A stretch of DNA of 64,000 bases from Pontibacter roseus DSM 17521 (GCF_000373265.1 NZ_KB890766.1:92588-156587); one strand, 5' to 3'. Shown: positions 41,505 through 50,448, counted from the stretch's first letter. The notes: generated from the letters alone by a model not told the origin. Numbers and translations: made by a program.

Positions 41505-43397
41505 ATGAGCGATTCAATTAAGCACGAATGCGGTATAGCCTTAATCAGGCTCCGAAAACCAATCGAGTACTACGTTGAGAAATACGGCACTCCCATGTAT
41601 GGTGTCAACAAGTTGTACCTGCTCATGCAGAAGCAGCACAACCGGGGCCAGGATGGGGCAGGAGTGGCCAGCATCAAGATAAACGCCGGTCCGGGCATGG
41701 AGTACATCAACCGGTTCCGCTCCGTCAAGACCCGCGCCATCGACAGCATCTTCGGCAAAATCGGCAAGGAGTTCAAGAAGCTGAAGGAGAACCATCCAGA
41801 GCAGGCAGAGGACACCAACTGGGTATGGCAGAACCTGCCGTTCCTGGGTGATGTATACCTGGGCCACCTGCGCTACGGCACCCACGGCATCAACAGCGTG
41901 GACAACTGCCACCCCATGGTGCGCGAGAACAACTGGCGCAGCCGCAGCCTGGCCGTAGCCGGTAACTTCAACATGACCAACGTGGACGAGCAGTTCCGTA
42001 AGCTGGTGGAGTTAGGGCAGCACCCCAAGCACAAGACCGACACTATCACGGTATTGGAGAAAATCGGCCATTTCCTGGACGAGGAGAACCAGACACTGTT
42101 CGAGACCTACAAAGAAGACTTCACCAACAAAGAAATCACCACCCTTATTGAGGAGAACCTGGACCTGCAGCGTGTGCTCAAGCGTGCCTGCAAGGACTTT
42201 GACGGCGGTTATGCCATGGCAGGCCTGACCGGTTACGGCGCCTCGTTTGTGGTGCGCGACCCGAACGGCATCCGTCCCGCCTACTATTATGTAGATGACG
42301 AGGTGGTGGTCATCGCCTCTGAGAAGCCTGCCATCAAGACGGCTTTTGATGTGGACTACAGCGCCATCAAGGAGATTACGCCGGGCCACGCCCTGATAGT
42401 GGACAAGGCCGGTAATCCGCAGCTGAAAGAGGTACTGCCGCAGCTGGAGAAAACCTCCTGTAGCTTTGAGCGCATCTATTTCTCGCGTGGCAACGACCCG
42501 GAGATTTATGAGGAACGCAAGAACATGGGCCGCCGCCTGTGCCCGCAGATATTGGAGGCCGTTGACTTCGATTTGAAGAACACGGTTTTTTCCTACATCC
42601 CGAATACCGCCGAAACCTCCTGGCTGGGTATGATGAAGGGCATTGAAGACTACCTGCGCACCTACCGCAAACAGGCCATCCTGAACCAGGAACTGACCGA
42701 AGAGCAGCTCGACGATATCCTGCAGTTCAAGCCGCGCGCCGAGAAGCTGGTTATCAAGGACGTGAAACTGCGCACCTTCATCACTGACAACGACAGCCGC
42801 GATGACCTGGTGACGCACGTGTACGACACAACCTATGAGGTGGTGAAGAAGGGCATCGATACGCTGGTGGTGCTGGACGATTCCATCGTGCGGGGCACAA
42901 CACTGGAGAAGAGTATCATCAAGATGCTGGACAAACTGGAGCCGAAGAAAATCATCATCGTTTCCTGCGCCCCGCAAATCCGCTACCCCGACTGCTACGG
43001 CATTGACATGTCACGCGTGAAGGAGTTTGTGGCTTTCCGCGCCATGCTGGCCCTGCTCAAAGACCGCAACCTGTACCATAAGGTGGACGAGGTATACGAC
43101 AAGTGTGTGGCCGCGCAGCATACGCCGGAATTCATGGAGACCAACTTCGTGAAGGAGCTATATGACCTGTTCACGGCCGATGAGATTTCGGAAAAGGTGT
43201 CGGAGATAGTGAAGGCACCGGATGTGCATGCGGAGGTACAGGTGATATACCAGCGTATAGAGGACCTGCACCTGGCCTGCCCGAACCACAAAGGCGATTG
43301 GTACTTCACGGGCAATTACCCGACGCCGGGCGGTACGCGCGTGGTGAACAGAGCCTTCATGAACTTCATCGAGAACAAAGCGGTAAGAGCCTACTAG
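41505..43397 (+). CDS. Amidophosphoribosyltransferase-family protein (long PurF paralogue)
   Basis: A 630-residue protein of the PurF family, which makes phosphoribosylamine from PRPP and glutamine. The glutaminase domain has the N-terminal nucleophile candidate C9 (KHECGIALI, after an 8-residue propeptide), QHNRGQDGAG, HLRYGTHG and GNFNMTN. The PRPP loop is LVVLDDSIVRGTTLEKS. It is about 130 residues longer than classical PurF, with added segments in the glutaminase half and at the C-terminus. This long form is common in Bacteroidota beside a normal PurF; whether it serves purine synthesis is not settled. It starts 8 bases after nuoN. Confidence 0.88.
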   Translation: MSDSIKHECGIALIRLRKPIEYYVEKYGTPMYGVNKLYLLMQKQHNRGQDGAGVASIKINAGPGMEYINRFRSVKTRAIDSIFGKIGKEFKKLKENHPEQAEDTNWVWQNLPFLGDVYLGHLRYGTHGINSVDNCHPMVRENNWRSRSLAVAGNFNMTNVDEQFRKLVELGQHPKHKTDTITVLEKIGHFLDEENQTLFETYKEDFTNKEITTLIEENLDLQRVLKRACKDFDGGYAMAGLTGYGASFVVRDPNGIRPAYYYVDDEVVVIASEKPAIKTAFDVDYSAIKEITPGHALIVDKAGNPQLKEVLPQLEKTSCSFERIYFSRGNDPEIYEERKNMGRRLCPQILEAVDFDLKNTVFSYIPNTAETSWLGMMKGIEDYLRTYRKQAILNQELTEEQLDDILQFKPRAEKLVIKDVKLRTFITDNDSRDDLVTHVYDTTYEVVKKGIDTLVVLDDSIVRGTTLEKSIIKMLDKLEPKKIIIVSCAPQIRYPDCYGIDMSRVKEFVAFRAMLALLKDRNLYHKVDEVYDKCVAAQHTPEFMETNFVKELYDLFTADEISEKVSEIVKAPDVHAEVQVIYQRIEDLHLACPNHKGDWYFTGNYPTPGGTRVVNRAFMNFIENKAVRAY

Positions 43398-43420
43398 GCT
43401 ATACCGTCCACGATAGCAAA

Positions 43421-43452
43421 AGCCTGCCCTTTCAAAGGGGCGGGCTTTTTTT
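43421..43452 (+). terminator. Terminator of nuoLMN-PurF unit
   Basis: AGCCTGCCC pairs with GGGCGGGCT (one wobble) and is followed by TTTTTTG, 23 bases after the stop codon. Confidence 0.9.
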
Positions 43453-43556
43453 GTTCAGGGTTTACTGCGATTGCAGGTTTCCAGCGTGAAATGCTCTATT
43501 GTAGCTCCTGCCAGGTATAGCACATCCGGCAAAAAAGAAAAGTGAAGGCCGTTGAG

Positions 43557-43757
43557 TTACTTGCTCAAATCCAACACGGCCATGACGGCAAAGGCGATGG
43601 TGCCGCCGTAAATGGCGACTTTGGTGGTGGTAGAGGCTTCGGCCAGGAACGCGGTGTGTCTGTTCAAGGGTATAAGGCCCATCATGCTGAGCGACAGGTA
43701 TAGGAACAGGGCCAGTGGTATCAGGTTGAACAGCACTTCCAGAATATCTTGCCACAT
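43557..43757 (-). CDS. Small two-helix membrane protein
   Basis: A 66-residue protein with two membrane segments: LEVLFNLIPLALFLYLSLSM and VAIYGGTIAFAVMAVLDL, separated by a short polar loop (PLNRHTAFLAEASTTTK). ATG 43757 follows a -7 box at 43790-43797. Divergent from the GNAT gene. No family recognised. Confidence 0.72.
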   Translation of the reverse strand: MWQDILEVLFNLIPLALFLYLSLSMMGLIPLNRHTAFLAEASTTTKVAIYGGTIAFAVMAVLDLSK

Positions 43758-43789
43758 AGGAGTAAAAGAAGGTGAACCCAGGTATGGCG

Positions 43790-43825
43790 CAAAGGTAGGA
43801 ATAAAAGCGCGCTGCCGTATCTTTG
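43790..43825. promoter_or_regulatory. Divergent -7 boxes
   Basis: TACCTTTG on the minus strand (43790-43797) and TATCTTTG on the plus strand (43818-43825), both matching TAnnTTTG. They are about 33 and 42 bases from the starts of the divergent small membrane protein and GNAT genes. The -33 elements are not clear. Confidence 0.5.
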
Positions 43826-43866
43826 CCGCGAAGACTGGTCACAAATCACTATACCTACACACCGCC

Positions 43867-44322
43867 ATGGCACTCACCAAAATCTGCAAAGCCTTTCAGG
43901 AACTCACGCCTTACGAACTGTACGACATGCTGCGGCTGCGGAGCGAGGTGTTCGTGGTGGAGCAGAATTGTGTCTTCCCTGACATGGACGATAAGGACCA
44001 GCAATGCCACCACATCCTGTTCTACAACGAGGAGAACGTGCTGGTGGCGGTCTCCAGACTCGTGCCGGCAGAAATAGCGTACCCAGATATGATGTCCATC
44101 GGGCGCATTGTGACGAGCCAACTGGTGCGGGGAACGGGCGTGGGCAAGCAGTTGGTTCAGATGTCGATTGATGAGTGCTACCGCCTGTTTGGGAAAGGTC
44201 CCATCCGGATTGGGGCGCAGTTGTACGCGAAGAAGTTCTACGAGAGCTTTGGGTTTGTGCAGTCGAGCGAGGTATACGACGAAGACGGCATCGACCACAT
44301 CAAGATGGAGATGCAGGCGTAG
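43867..44322 (+). CDS. ElaA-like GNAT N-acetyltransferase
   Basis: A 151-residue GNAT protein of the ElaA type. The start FQELTPYELYDMLRLRSEVF and VVEQNCVFPDMDDKDQQ are characteristic. The acetyl-CoA motif is SIGRIVTSQLVRGTGVGKQL (near residue 80), and the end is FYESFGFVQSSEVYDEDGI. ATG 43867 is chosen because the upstream part of the frame is not family-like. Substrate unknown; single-gene unit. Confidence 0.9.
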   Translation: MALTKICKAFQELTPYELYDMLRLRSEVFVVEQNCVFPDMDDKDQQCHHILFYNEENVLVAVSRLVPAEIAYPDMMSIGRIVTSQLVRGTGVGKQLVQMSIDECYRLFGKGPIRIGAQLYAKKFYESFGFVQSSEVYDEDGIDHIKMEMQA

Positions 44323-44376
44323 GGAACTTGGAAGTATAGTGTTTTTTTATATCTTGTTTGAAAGTTCCTCCATGGC

Positions 44377-44808
44377 ATGAAAACAAGATTCCTCTGTCAG
44401 TTTGGTTTCCTTATAGCAGCCTTGTATTGTCTTACCGGCTGTGTAGAAAATCAGGAAGACTTCATCAGCAAATACTGCCCCGGGTCCTGCACAGAGGTAA
44501 GCGGAAGGGTAGTGCGCGCAAACGGCCAACCTGTTAAAGGTATGCAGCTCACAGCCACCTGGAAGAACCTTCGGACTTTTTATGAAGGGATGGGCGGAGC
44601 TACCCGAAAAAAAGCGGTAACCTATACCGACGCACAAGGGAATTACACCCTGCGTTTTCTACTTCGGGATGATGAAATGGAAGACGGTTATGTCGTTATC
44701 AACCCTCAAGTGACAAACTGCCCGAACCCGGAATGCTACGCCTATACCCTGTATTGGGATGAGTTGAAGCGGGACACCACCTATACCTATAACATCGAGT
44801 TGCCCTAA
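44377..44808 (+). CDS. Lipoprotein with a carboxypeptidase-regulatory-like (Ig-type) domain
   Basis: A 143-residue lipoprotein. The signal ends CLTGC with C22 as lipid attachment site. The mature part is a beta-sandwich resembling the carboxypeptidase regulatory-like domain: VSGRVVRANGQPVKGMQL, then TYTDAQGNYTLRFLL and YTYNIELP. Three or four extra Cys residues may form disulfides. Probably periplasmic or surface exposed; function unknown. Confidence 0.78.
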   Translation: MKTRFLCQFGFLIAALYCLTGCVENQEDFISKYCPGSCTEVSGRVVRANGQPVKGMQLTATWKNLRTFYEGMGGATRKKAVTYTDAQGNYTLRFLLRDDEMEDGYVVINPQVTNCPNPECYAYTLYWDELKRDTTYTYNIELP

Positions 44809-44880
44809 GGTATAACAGGACTCAAAAGTCTGCCACCAGGTGTGTGCTATACTCAGTATTCCCTTCAGCCTTCAAACCCT

Positions 44881-45549
44881 ATGATCAAACAACTACAAGC
44901 GGCTCTGATTTTTCTTTTTGTGACGACTGTTGTGCAGGCCCAGCAAAGCAGGCCATTGGGCCAGCGCGTCGGGCTGCAGCTGAGCAGTGCTGCACCGATA
45001 GGGGAGTTTGAGAAAATACGCTTTGAGGATGACTACCCTCCCTTCGCTAACAGCGGTTTCCAGCTCTCGGTGAACTATGCCCGTGACATCAAGCCAGGTA
45101 TAGCCTTGGGCGGCACGGCAGGCTGGCGACGCAACCCCTTCTACATGGACAGGTTTGTGGCGGAAGACGACGCCCTGGTGCGGAGCAAAGAAGCGACGGC
45201 GTGGCAGACGGCCTTTGCGCTGGCGGACGCCTACCTGCAGATGCGGGGGAGCAGCTTCTTCGGGTATGTCAAGGGTTCGCTGGGCGGTGCTTTCAACGAA
45301 TCGCCGCGCGTACATATCGAGACGGTTTACGGCCCCGTGACCCGCACCTCCGATTCCGCCTTCTCTCTGGCGGGCGGGTTGGCTTTCGGCTTGGGTGTGG
45401 AGGCACAGCGCATCGGGTTGGGGATAGAAATCGGCAGTCTCCTCACCAAACCTTCCCTGGAGGTGTCCGATGCCAAAGATGTGAGCATGCGCTACCGGCA
45501 GACGATGCGCACCATCAACGCAAGCTTCGGGGTGTATTATAGCCTTTAG
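44881..45549 (+). CDS. Outer-membrane beta-barrel protein, unknown function
   Basis: A 222-residue protein with signal peptide MIKQLQAALIFLFVTTVV (cleavage after QAQ). It is followed by amphipathic strands typical of small outer-membrane barrels: RVGLQLSSAAPIGEFEK, FQLSVNYARDIKPGIALGGT, and FSLAGGLAFGLGVEAQRIGL. It ends INASFGVYYSL. ATG 44881 is preferred to the in-frame 44842 because it opens the signal. It is 72 bases after the lipoprotein gene and may be co-transcribed. Confidence 0.82.
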   Translation: MIKQLQAALIFLFVTTVVQAQQSRPLGQRVGLQLSSAAPIGEFEKIRFEDDYPPFANSGFQLSVNYARDIKPGIALGGTAGWRRNPFYMDRFVAEDDALVRSKEATAWQTAFALADAYLQMRGSSFFGYVKGSLGGAFNESPRVHIETVYGPVTRTSDSAFSLAGGLAFGLGVEAQRIGLGIEIGSLLTKPSLEVSDAKDVSMRYRQTMRTINASFGVYYSL

Positions 45550-45643
45550 AGCTGTGGGTTTGGGAAGACGAAAAAGAGGCAACCTGCGAGCAGGCCGTTT
45601 CAGGCGCTACTTGCTGGTTGCCGCGTGATAAGTAAAGCACCGA

Positions 45644-46393
45644 CTACTTTTTCAAGGCGGCTATGGATGCGCCGGATATACGTAGCTGGGCACTGTCGGA
45701 GAAGGTATAGCTGAGCTGCGGAATGGCTACATTCTCCAGCACGAGTATGCTCCCGTTTCGGATGTCCAGGCTAGCCTGCTGCAGTTTGTTGTTTGGGGAA
45801 ATCTGTAGGGTAGGCTCGCTTCCGTAGCTGCTGCCAGATGTAACCTGAAGGCTTTTCAGGGCATTATTCTCCAGCTTCACCAGGCTTCCATTGTCCAGTT
45901 CAAGCGAAAGGCTATCGAGCTCGAGTCCCGCCAGTGTCACACCATAATAGTCCATGTAACGCATTTTATCTTTCTGCCATGTCTCTTCCTTACCATTCAT
46001 GGTATGGATAGCGTCTGCGCGAACCAGCTTCACATGCGGCGTTCGGATGACGAGGTGGTGCTCCCCCTGGTTCCCGCTGATGACTTTGGTCTGCTCCGTC
46101 AGGGCAAGACGGATGTGCAGGCGCTTGCCTGCCTGTGACACCTGCACCCTGTCTTCCATCCCATTTTTCAGGTATACCTCATGCCTGTCTCCCTTCTCAA
46201 TCCTTACCTTCAGCATATCAGCAGGGTATACAACAATCTCATCGAAGTCTTGGAAGGACAAGAGGCTGTGGTTGCCCAATGGGTCTTTGTAAGCGCCTGT
46301 GTCATATTCTGATTTCAGGGCCATGTTATACGCCGCTAGGGAGCACAGGAGCACCACCAGCGCGGCTAGCAAAAGCTTGTTACTAGTCTTCAT
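45644..46393 (-). CDS. Membrane-anchored protein with adhesin-head (GIN)-like beta fold
   Basis: A 249-residue protein with one N-terminal membrane segment (LLLAALVVLLCSLAAYNMAL). A repetitive beta-rich exterior follows: LELDSLSLELDNGSLVKLEN, SLQVTSGSS, ASLDIRNGSILVLENVAIP. This solenoid-like pattern resembles the GIN/DUF2807 domain. It is the last gene of the ABC-permease-GntR operon, 5 bases after the regulator, so it is probably under the same repressor. It may act at the cell surface with the transporter. Function unknown. Confidence 0.72.
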   Translation of the reverse strand: MKTSNKLLLAALVVLLCSLAAYNMALKSEYDTGAYKDPLGNHSLLSFQDFDEIVVYPADMLKVRIEKGDRHEVYLKNGMEDRVQVSQAGKRLHIRLALTEQTKVISGNQGEHHLVIRTPHVKLVRADAIHTMNGKEETWQKDKMRYMDYYGVTLAGLELDSLSLELDNGSLVKLENNALKSLQVTSGSSYGSEPTLQISPNNKLQQASLDIRNGSILVLENVAIPQLSYTFSDSAQLRISGASIAALKK

Positions 46394-46398
46394 TTTTT

Positions 46399-46782
46399 CT
46401 ATCTCGTTTCTGATTCAAGGTTTTGTGCTATGTAAGCTTCGTAGCGCTGCTGTATCTCGTCCAGGTTTATGTCCAGCAGGAAGAGGTTGCGGAAGAACTC
46501 CGGCAGGTCCTGTTGCAGGAAGCGCTCCTTTTTCAAGGCCTTCACTTTTTTGACCGCATCGGGCGCCACAAAGAAGCCGATGCCGCGCTTGTTGTAAATC
46601 ACCTCCTGGTTCTGTAGCTGCTCGTATGTGCGCATCACCGTGTTGGGGTTCACCTGCAGCGCCACCGCCAGTTCCCTGACCGAAGGAACTTTGTCGTCTG
46701 CGGTCCACTTGCCCAGCAGAATCTGCTCGCTCACATAGGCGGCTATCTGCAGGTATATCGGCTCGTTGTCTTTGAATTCCAT
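46399..46782 (-). CDS. GntR-family (YtrA-type) transcriptional repressor
   Basis: A 127-residue regulator: GntR winged helix-turn-helix (about 10-75; PIYLQIAAYVSEQILLGKW, VPSVRELAVALQVNPNTVMR) with a short helical C-terminus, as in YtrA-type proteins. ATG 46782 (MEFKDNEPIY) gives the normal start; the frame extends into the permease gene. YtrA-type repressors control ABC transporter operons, often induced by cell-wall antibiotics in Firmicutes. The matching operator is at 48424-48449, before the first gene of this operon, which suggests autorepression. Confidence 0.92.
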   Translation of the reverse strand: MEFKDNEPIYLQIAAYVSEQILLGKWTADDKVPSVRELAVALQVNPNTVMRTYEQLQNQEVIYNKRGIGFFVAPDAVKKVKALKKERFLQQDLPEFFRNLFLLDINLDEIQQRYEAYIAQNLESETR

Positions 46783-46796
46783 GGTTTCCCTCCCTT

Positions 46797-47573
46797 CTAT
46801 ACCTGCTTCTCTTTTAACTTGAAATAGGCCGCCGCCCAAAGCATCACCACCAATCCTATTGAAGCGACCCATTGCAAGGGCGAGTCCTCACCCTGCAGGC
46901 CAATCGTGAACAGTTGCCTGTCTTCCAGGAGCTTCACACCCCCGAAAGGTATAGCGGACTGTATGTCATGGCCCAGCAGCGCCTGGAGCAGCAGTTTGTT
47001 CAGCAAGAGCAGCACAAAGAAGAAAACGAACAGCAGAAAGGCGGTTTTGATGAACTGCCCCTTTTGGAAGAAGATGCCACCAACCAGGGCCACCGCGTTC
47101 AGAAACGCATACATTAGGAGCATCTGAGGCAGGTTGCTGTTCTCCCCAAAAAGACTGAACATTTCTGCCTCTCCACTGCCATCTCCAACCGCACCAATAA
47201 CCACAGCGGCTATCAGGTAGAAAGTTGGAATGTAGGCCAACAGGAAAGCAGGGAATGAGAAAACCCACCCAACCAGGAATTTCTCCAGCGACGAAGCAGG
47301 GAGCGTCAGGAAGGCAATGGCTTTTTTGGGGTTGCCCAGGTTGGAGAAGACGGTGCTGGTGAACACCGTGCCTGCCCCCAGCAGGAACAGCATGAAGAAC
47401 AAAGATTGCAGCTTGGCATCGAGCTTGACGCCCCATACATACGTCAGCATACCCAATATCAAGGTCAGGACACCCGCCAAAACGGCCAGCGCCATCAGGT
47501 AAGATTTGTACTGCTCCGATGCGTGTTTCCGGAACAACAGGCCGAAGCGCCGGAAGCTAAACTGATTTTTCAT
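46797..47573 (-). CDS. ABC transporter permease
   Basis: A 258-residue integral membrane protein with six predicted helices (near 24-48, 58-80, 100-130, 155-172, 178-200 and 235-252). It has no solute-binding domain. It overlaps the ATPase gene upstream by 17 bases and lies 14 bases before gntR. The pairing with an ATPase and a YtrA-type regulator points to an export or envelope-stress transporter. Substrate unknown. Confidence 0.85.
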   Translation of the reverse strand: MKNQFSFRRFGLLFRKHASEQYKSYLMALAVLAGVLTLILGMLTYVWGVKLDAKLQSLFFMLFLLGAGTVFTSTVFSNLGNPKKAIAFLTLPASSLEKFLVGWVFSFPAFLLAYIPTFYLIAAVVIGAVGDGSGEAEMFSLFGENSNLPQMLLMYAFLNAVALVGGIFFQKGQFIKTAFLLFVFFFVLLLLNKLLLQALLGHDIQSAIPFGGVKLLEDRQLFTIGLQGEDSPLQWVASIGLVVMLWAAAYFKLKEKQV

Positions 47574-48411
47574 ATACCGGTGTATGAAGGGTTTGAATGA
47601 TGGATTTGTCGCCGCTTGTGATGGCGTTGAAGAGCAGTTCCAGGTCCACTTTGCTGTAGGAGCCGGTCAGGTTGGGCTGTATCACATGCCGGCCACGCAG
47701 CGACTCCTCCTGGTACAGCACGTCCATCCCTTCACTCTCAGCCAGCGTTGTGAAGGTGATTTTCTCGGAGATAGCGTCAAGCGACTGATTCAGCACGATG
47801 TTGCGGTCATGCAGCACGAGCAGGGTATCAATGAGGCTATCCAGGTCGCGCACTTGGTGCGTGGAGATGACGATGCAGCGGTCCTCGGTGAGGGCGGAGG
47901 CTATCACGCGGCGGAACTGCACCTTGGAAGGTATGTCGAGTCCGTTGGTTGGCTCATCCAGCAGGAGCAGGCTGGCGTTGGTGGCTAGCCCGAAGGCGAT
48001 GATGGCCTTTTTCTGCTGCCCGTACGAGAGTTTGTCCAGCACGGCATCCTGCGGCACATCAAACTCGCTGAGGCAGCGGTAGAAATCCGCTTCGCTGAAC
48101 CGGGGGTAGAAGAGAGCGGTGCTGGCCACGAACTGCCTTGCAGTGAGCGCCGGCAGGTAGATTTCTTCAGGTATGAAGAACAGGTCCTCCAGCATGGCCG
48201 GGTAGCGCTTGCTGGCCTCATAGCCGTTCACCTGGCAGCTGCCTTCCTGCGGGAACACCAACCCGACCATGTTCTTGAGCAGCGTGGACTTACCGGCCCC
48301 GTTCTTCCCGAACAGCCCGTAGATGTGCCCCTGCCGGAGCGTGAGGTTCAGGTTCCGGAAAAGAGGTAATCTTCTGCTATACCCGAAGCTAAGGTTCTGG
48401 ATATGTATCAT
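47557..48411 (-). CDS. ABC transporter ATP-binding protein
   Basis: A 284-residue ABC ATPase. Walker A is GLFGKNGAGKST (near 36-47), the signature motif LSYGQQKK, Walker B SLLLLDEPTNGLD and the H-loop VISTHQV. A C-terminal extension of about 70 residues is typical of the YtrB/EcsA-like group. ATG 48411 (MIHIQNLSFGY) is chosen over an upstream in-frame start that would lie inside the operator. First gene of the four-gene operon with permease, gntR and the GIN-like protein. Confidence 0.93.
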   Translation of the reverse strand: MIHIQNLSFGYSRRLPLFRNLNLTLRQGHIYGLFGKNGAGKSTLLKNMVGLVFPQEGSCQVNGYEASKRYPAMLEDLFFIPEEIYLPALTARQFVASTALFYPRFSEADFYRCLSEFDVPQDAVLDKLSYGQQKKAIIAFGLATNASLLLLDEPTNGLDIPSKVQFRRVIASALTEDRCIVISTHQVRDLDSLIDTLLVLHDRNIVLNQSLDAISEKITFTTLAESEGMDVLYQEESLRGRHVIQPNLTGSYSKVDLELLFNAITSGDKSIIQTLHTPVYEKSV

Positions 48412-48423
48412 GTGATGCTTGTC

Positions 48424-48449
48424 TAGTGTATTAGTTGCATAGTACACTA
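48424..48449. promoter_or_regulatory. YtrA-type GntR operator
   Basis: TAGTGTA, 12 bases, TACACTA: an inverted repeat whose AGTGTA...TACACT arms match YtrA-type operators known from Bacillus, where the spacing is nearly the same. It touches the -7 box (48450-48457) and covers the likely transcription start, a position suited to repression by the GntR protein of the operon. Confidence 0.78.
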
Positions 48450-48480
48450 CAAATGTAAGTATGGTTAGGACAAATCCAAA
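48450..48480 (-). promoter_or_regulatory. Promoter of the ABC-GntR operon
   Basis: On the minus strand TTTG (48477-48480), 19 bases, TACATTTG (48450-48457): an exact match to the Bacteroidota promoter pattern. Confidence 0.78.
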
Positions 48481-48619
48481 TATTCTGTGAAATATTTTAG
48501 AAAATTAATATTGAAAGCGTGCTTACATTCCGGGGAGATACCGTTTAAAGCCAAAAGCAGCAGACCCATCGCGCGACAGGCGTACTGCTTCCAGACAGAG
48601 AAATTCAGGCACCATCCGC

Positions 48620-50176
48620 ATGCTTAACCGCCCACTTGCCCTTCAACAACTCAATACCTGCCCTCGCTGGGACATCTTGGTGATAGGTGGTGGGGCCACT
48701 GGTTTGGGCATTGCCGTGGATGCGGCCACACGTGGGTACAAGGTGTTGCTGCTGGAGCAGGCCGACTTCGCCAAGGGGACATCGAGCCGCAGCACCAAGC
48801 TCATACACGGTGGGGTGCGCTACCTGGCGCAGGGGAAGGTACGGCTGGTACTGGAGGCCCTGAAAGAACGTGGCCGGCTGCTCCAAAACGCGCCGCACCT
48901 GGTCCGGAAACAGGCTTTCGTCATCCCGCACTATACCTGGTGGGAAGGCATTTTCTATACCACCGGGCTGAAGCTTTACGACCTGCTGGCCGGCCGCCTG
49001 AGCCTGGGAACGAGCAAATGGCTGAGCAGGGAAGAGACTCTGAGGGCTATCCCAACGGTGAAACCGGGTGGTTTGAAAAGTGGGACGATTTACCAGGACG
49101 CCCAGTTTGACGATGCCCGCCTGGCCATCAACCTGGCGCAGACAGCGGTTGGGCGTGGTGCCACCGTGCTGAATTACTTGCGTGTCACCAGGTTGCTGCA
49201 CGAGGAGGGTGGGAAGGTGGCAGGGGTGGAGGCGGTGGACCAGGAAGACGGGCAGGTATACCAACTTTATTCCAAAGTAGTCATCAACGCGACCGGGGTG
49301 TTCGTGGACGACATCCTGCACATGGACAGGCCCGCTGCCAGCCCGCTTGTGCGCCCCAGCCAGGGTGTGCACCTGGTGCTGGATGCTTCCTTTCTGCCTG
49401 GTGCCAATGCCCTGCTTATTCCGAAGACGGACGACGGGCGGGTGCTGTTTGCCGTTCCCTGGGAAGGCAAGGTGGTGGTGGGCACCACCGACACCCTGCG
49501 CGAGAAGATAGAACTGGAGCCACAGGCGCTGGAGGAGGAGGTGCGTTTCATATTGGAGACGGCAGGCCGGTACCTGTCGCGCCCTTCCACCCGTGCCGAC
49601 GTGCTCTCGGTGTTTGCGGGGCTGCGGCCTCTGGCCGCGCAGGAAGGCAACCAACAGTCCACGAAGGAAATCTCCCGCAACTACAAAATCATGGTATCGG
49701 ATTCAGGGCTCATCACCGTCACGGGCGGCAAGTGGACCATCTATAGGCTGATGGCTGAGGGCACCGTGGATATGGCAGCACGGGTGGGCCGGCTGCCTGC
49801 TGTACCTTGTAAGACAGTCAGTCTCCGCATCCATGGCAGTTCGGCCATTACGGCGGGGCGTCTGGGAATATACGGCTCAGACGCAGCCGCCATTCAACAG
49901 CTTTTGGAGCAGCAACCCGAGCTGGCTACCAGGCTCCACCCGGATTATACCTATACCCTGGCTGAAGTGGTGTGGGCAGTCCGGCAGGAAATGGCCCGTA
50001 CCGTAGAGGATGTACTGGCCAGGCGGGTGCGGCTGCTTTTCCTGGATGCGCAGGCCGCGGTGGCCGCTGCCCCGGCGGTGGCCGAACTGTTGGCCAGGGA
50101 ATTGGGCAAGAGCGTTTATTGGCAGGAACAGCAGGTGACAGCATTCACAGACCTGGCGGCGCAATACCGGATCTAA
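48620..50176 (+). CDS. glpD: Glycerol-3-phosphate dehydrogenase/oxidase (FAD)
   Basis: A 518-residue membrane-associated flavoenzyme that oxidises glycerol-3-phosphate to dihydroxyacetone phosphate and passes electrons to quinone. The FAD-binding motif is DILVIGGGATGLGIAVDAAT near residue 18, followed by KGTSSRSTKLIHGGVRYL. The central GVFVDDILHMD and DGRVLFAVPWEGKVVVGTTD are typical. The C-terminal helical DAO_C domain (about 385-510) is present. ATG 48620. No glpK or glpF is adjacent. Confidence 0.94.
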   Translation: MLNRPLALQQLNTCPRWDILVIGGGATGLGIAVDAATRGYKVLLLEQADFAKGTSSRSTKLIHGGVRYLAQGKVRLVLEALKERGRLLQNAPHLVRKQAFVIPHYTWWEGIFYTTGLKLYDLLAGRLSLGTSKWLSREETLRAIPTVKPGGLKSGTIYQDAQFDDARLAINLAQTAVGRGATVLNYLRVTRLLHEEGGKVAGVEAVDQEDGQVYQLYSKVVINATGVFVDDILHMDRPAASPLVRPSQGVHLVLDASFLPGANALLIPKTDDGRVLFAVPWEGKVVVGTTDTLREKIELEPQALEEEVRFILETAGRYLSRPSTRADVLSVFAGLRPLAAQEGNQQSTKEISRNYKIMVSDSGLITVTGGKWTIYRLMAEGTVDMAARVGRLPAVPCKTVSLRIHGSSAITAGRLGIYGSDAAAIQQLLEQQPELATRLHPDYTYTLAEVVWAVRQEMARTVEDVLARRVRLLFLDAQAAVAAAPAVAELLARELGKSVYWQEQQVTAFTDLAAQYRI

Positions 50177-50205
50177 AACCCTGTGGCTATACCTGACTCA
50201 CCCGC

Positions 50206-50448
50206 CTAAAAGTCGGATGCTGCTGCTTTCCTGAAGGAGGAATGCCTGGCCAGCTCCGCGTATACCTGCTCCGCCTCTTTCTTCTCGAGAATCTTCTGGG
50301 AACTGCCGAAGTCCAGCACCAGCTTGGCTGTCTGGGCAGCGGTCTCTGGTTTATAGGTCAGGAAGCAGAGTTTGTTCAAATCCATAGCCAATACGGCACG
50401 CGCGTCGCCGCTCCCGATTTCTATGCTGATGAAGTTAGTGGCTTCCAT
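50206..50448 (-). CDS. Small protein of unknown function
   Basis: An 80-residue protein starting MEATNFISIEIGSGDARAVL. The pattern LNKLCFLTYKPETA, KLVLDFGSSQKILEKKEAE and a helical end suggest a small alpha/beta fold. ATG 50448 is chosen; the frame extends upstream as an Arg-rich stretch that does not look like protein. The 298 bases up to glgX hold a small hairpin (CCTGCGC 50542-50548 with GCGCAGG 50565-50571) and no gene. Confidence 0.6.
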   Translation of the reverse strand: MEATNFISIEIGSGDARAVLAMDLNKLCFLTYKPETAAQTAKLVLDFGSSQKILEKKEAEQVYAELARHSSFRKAAASDF

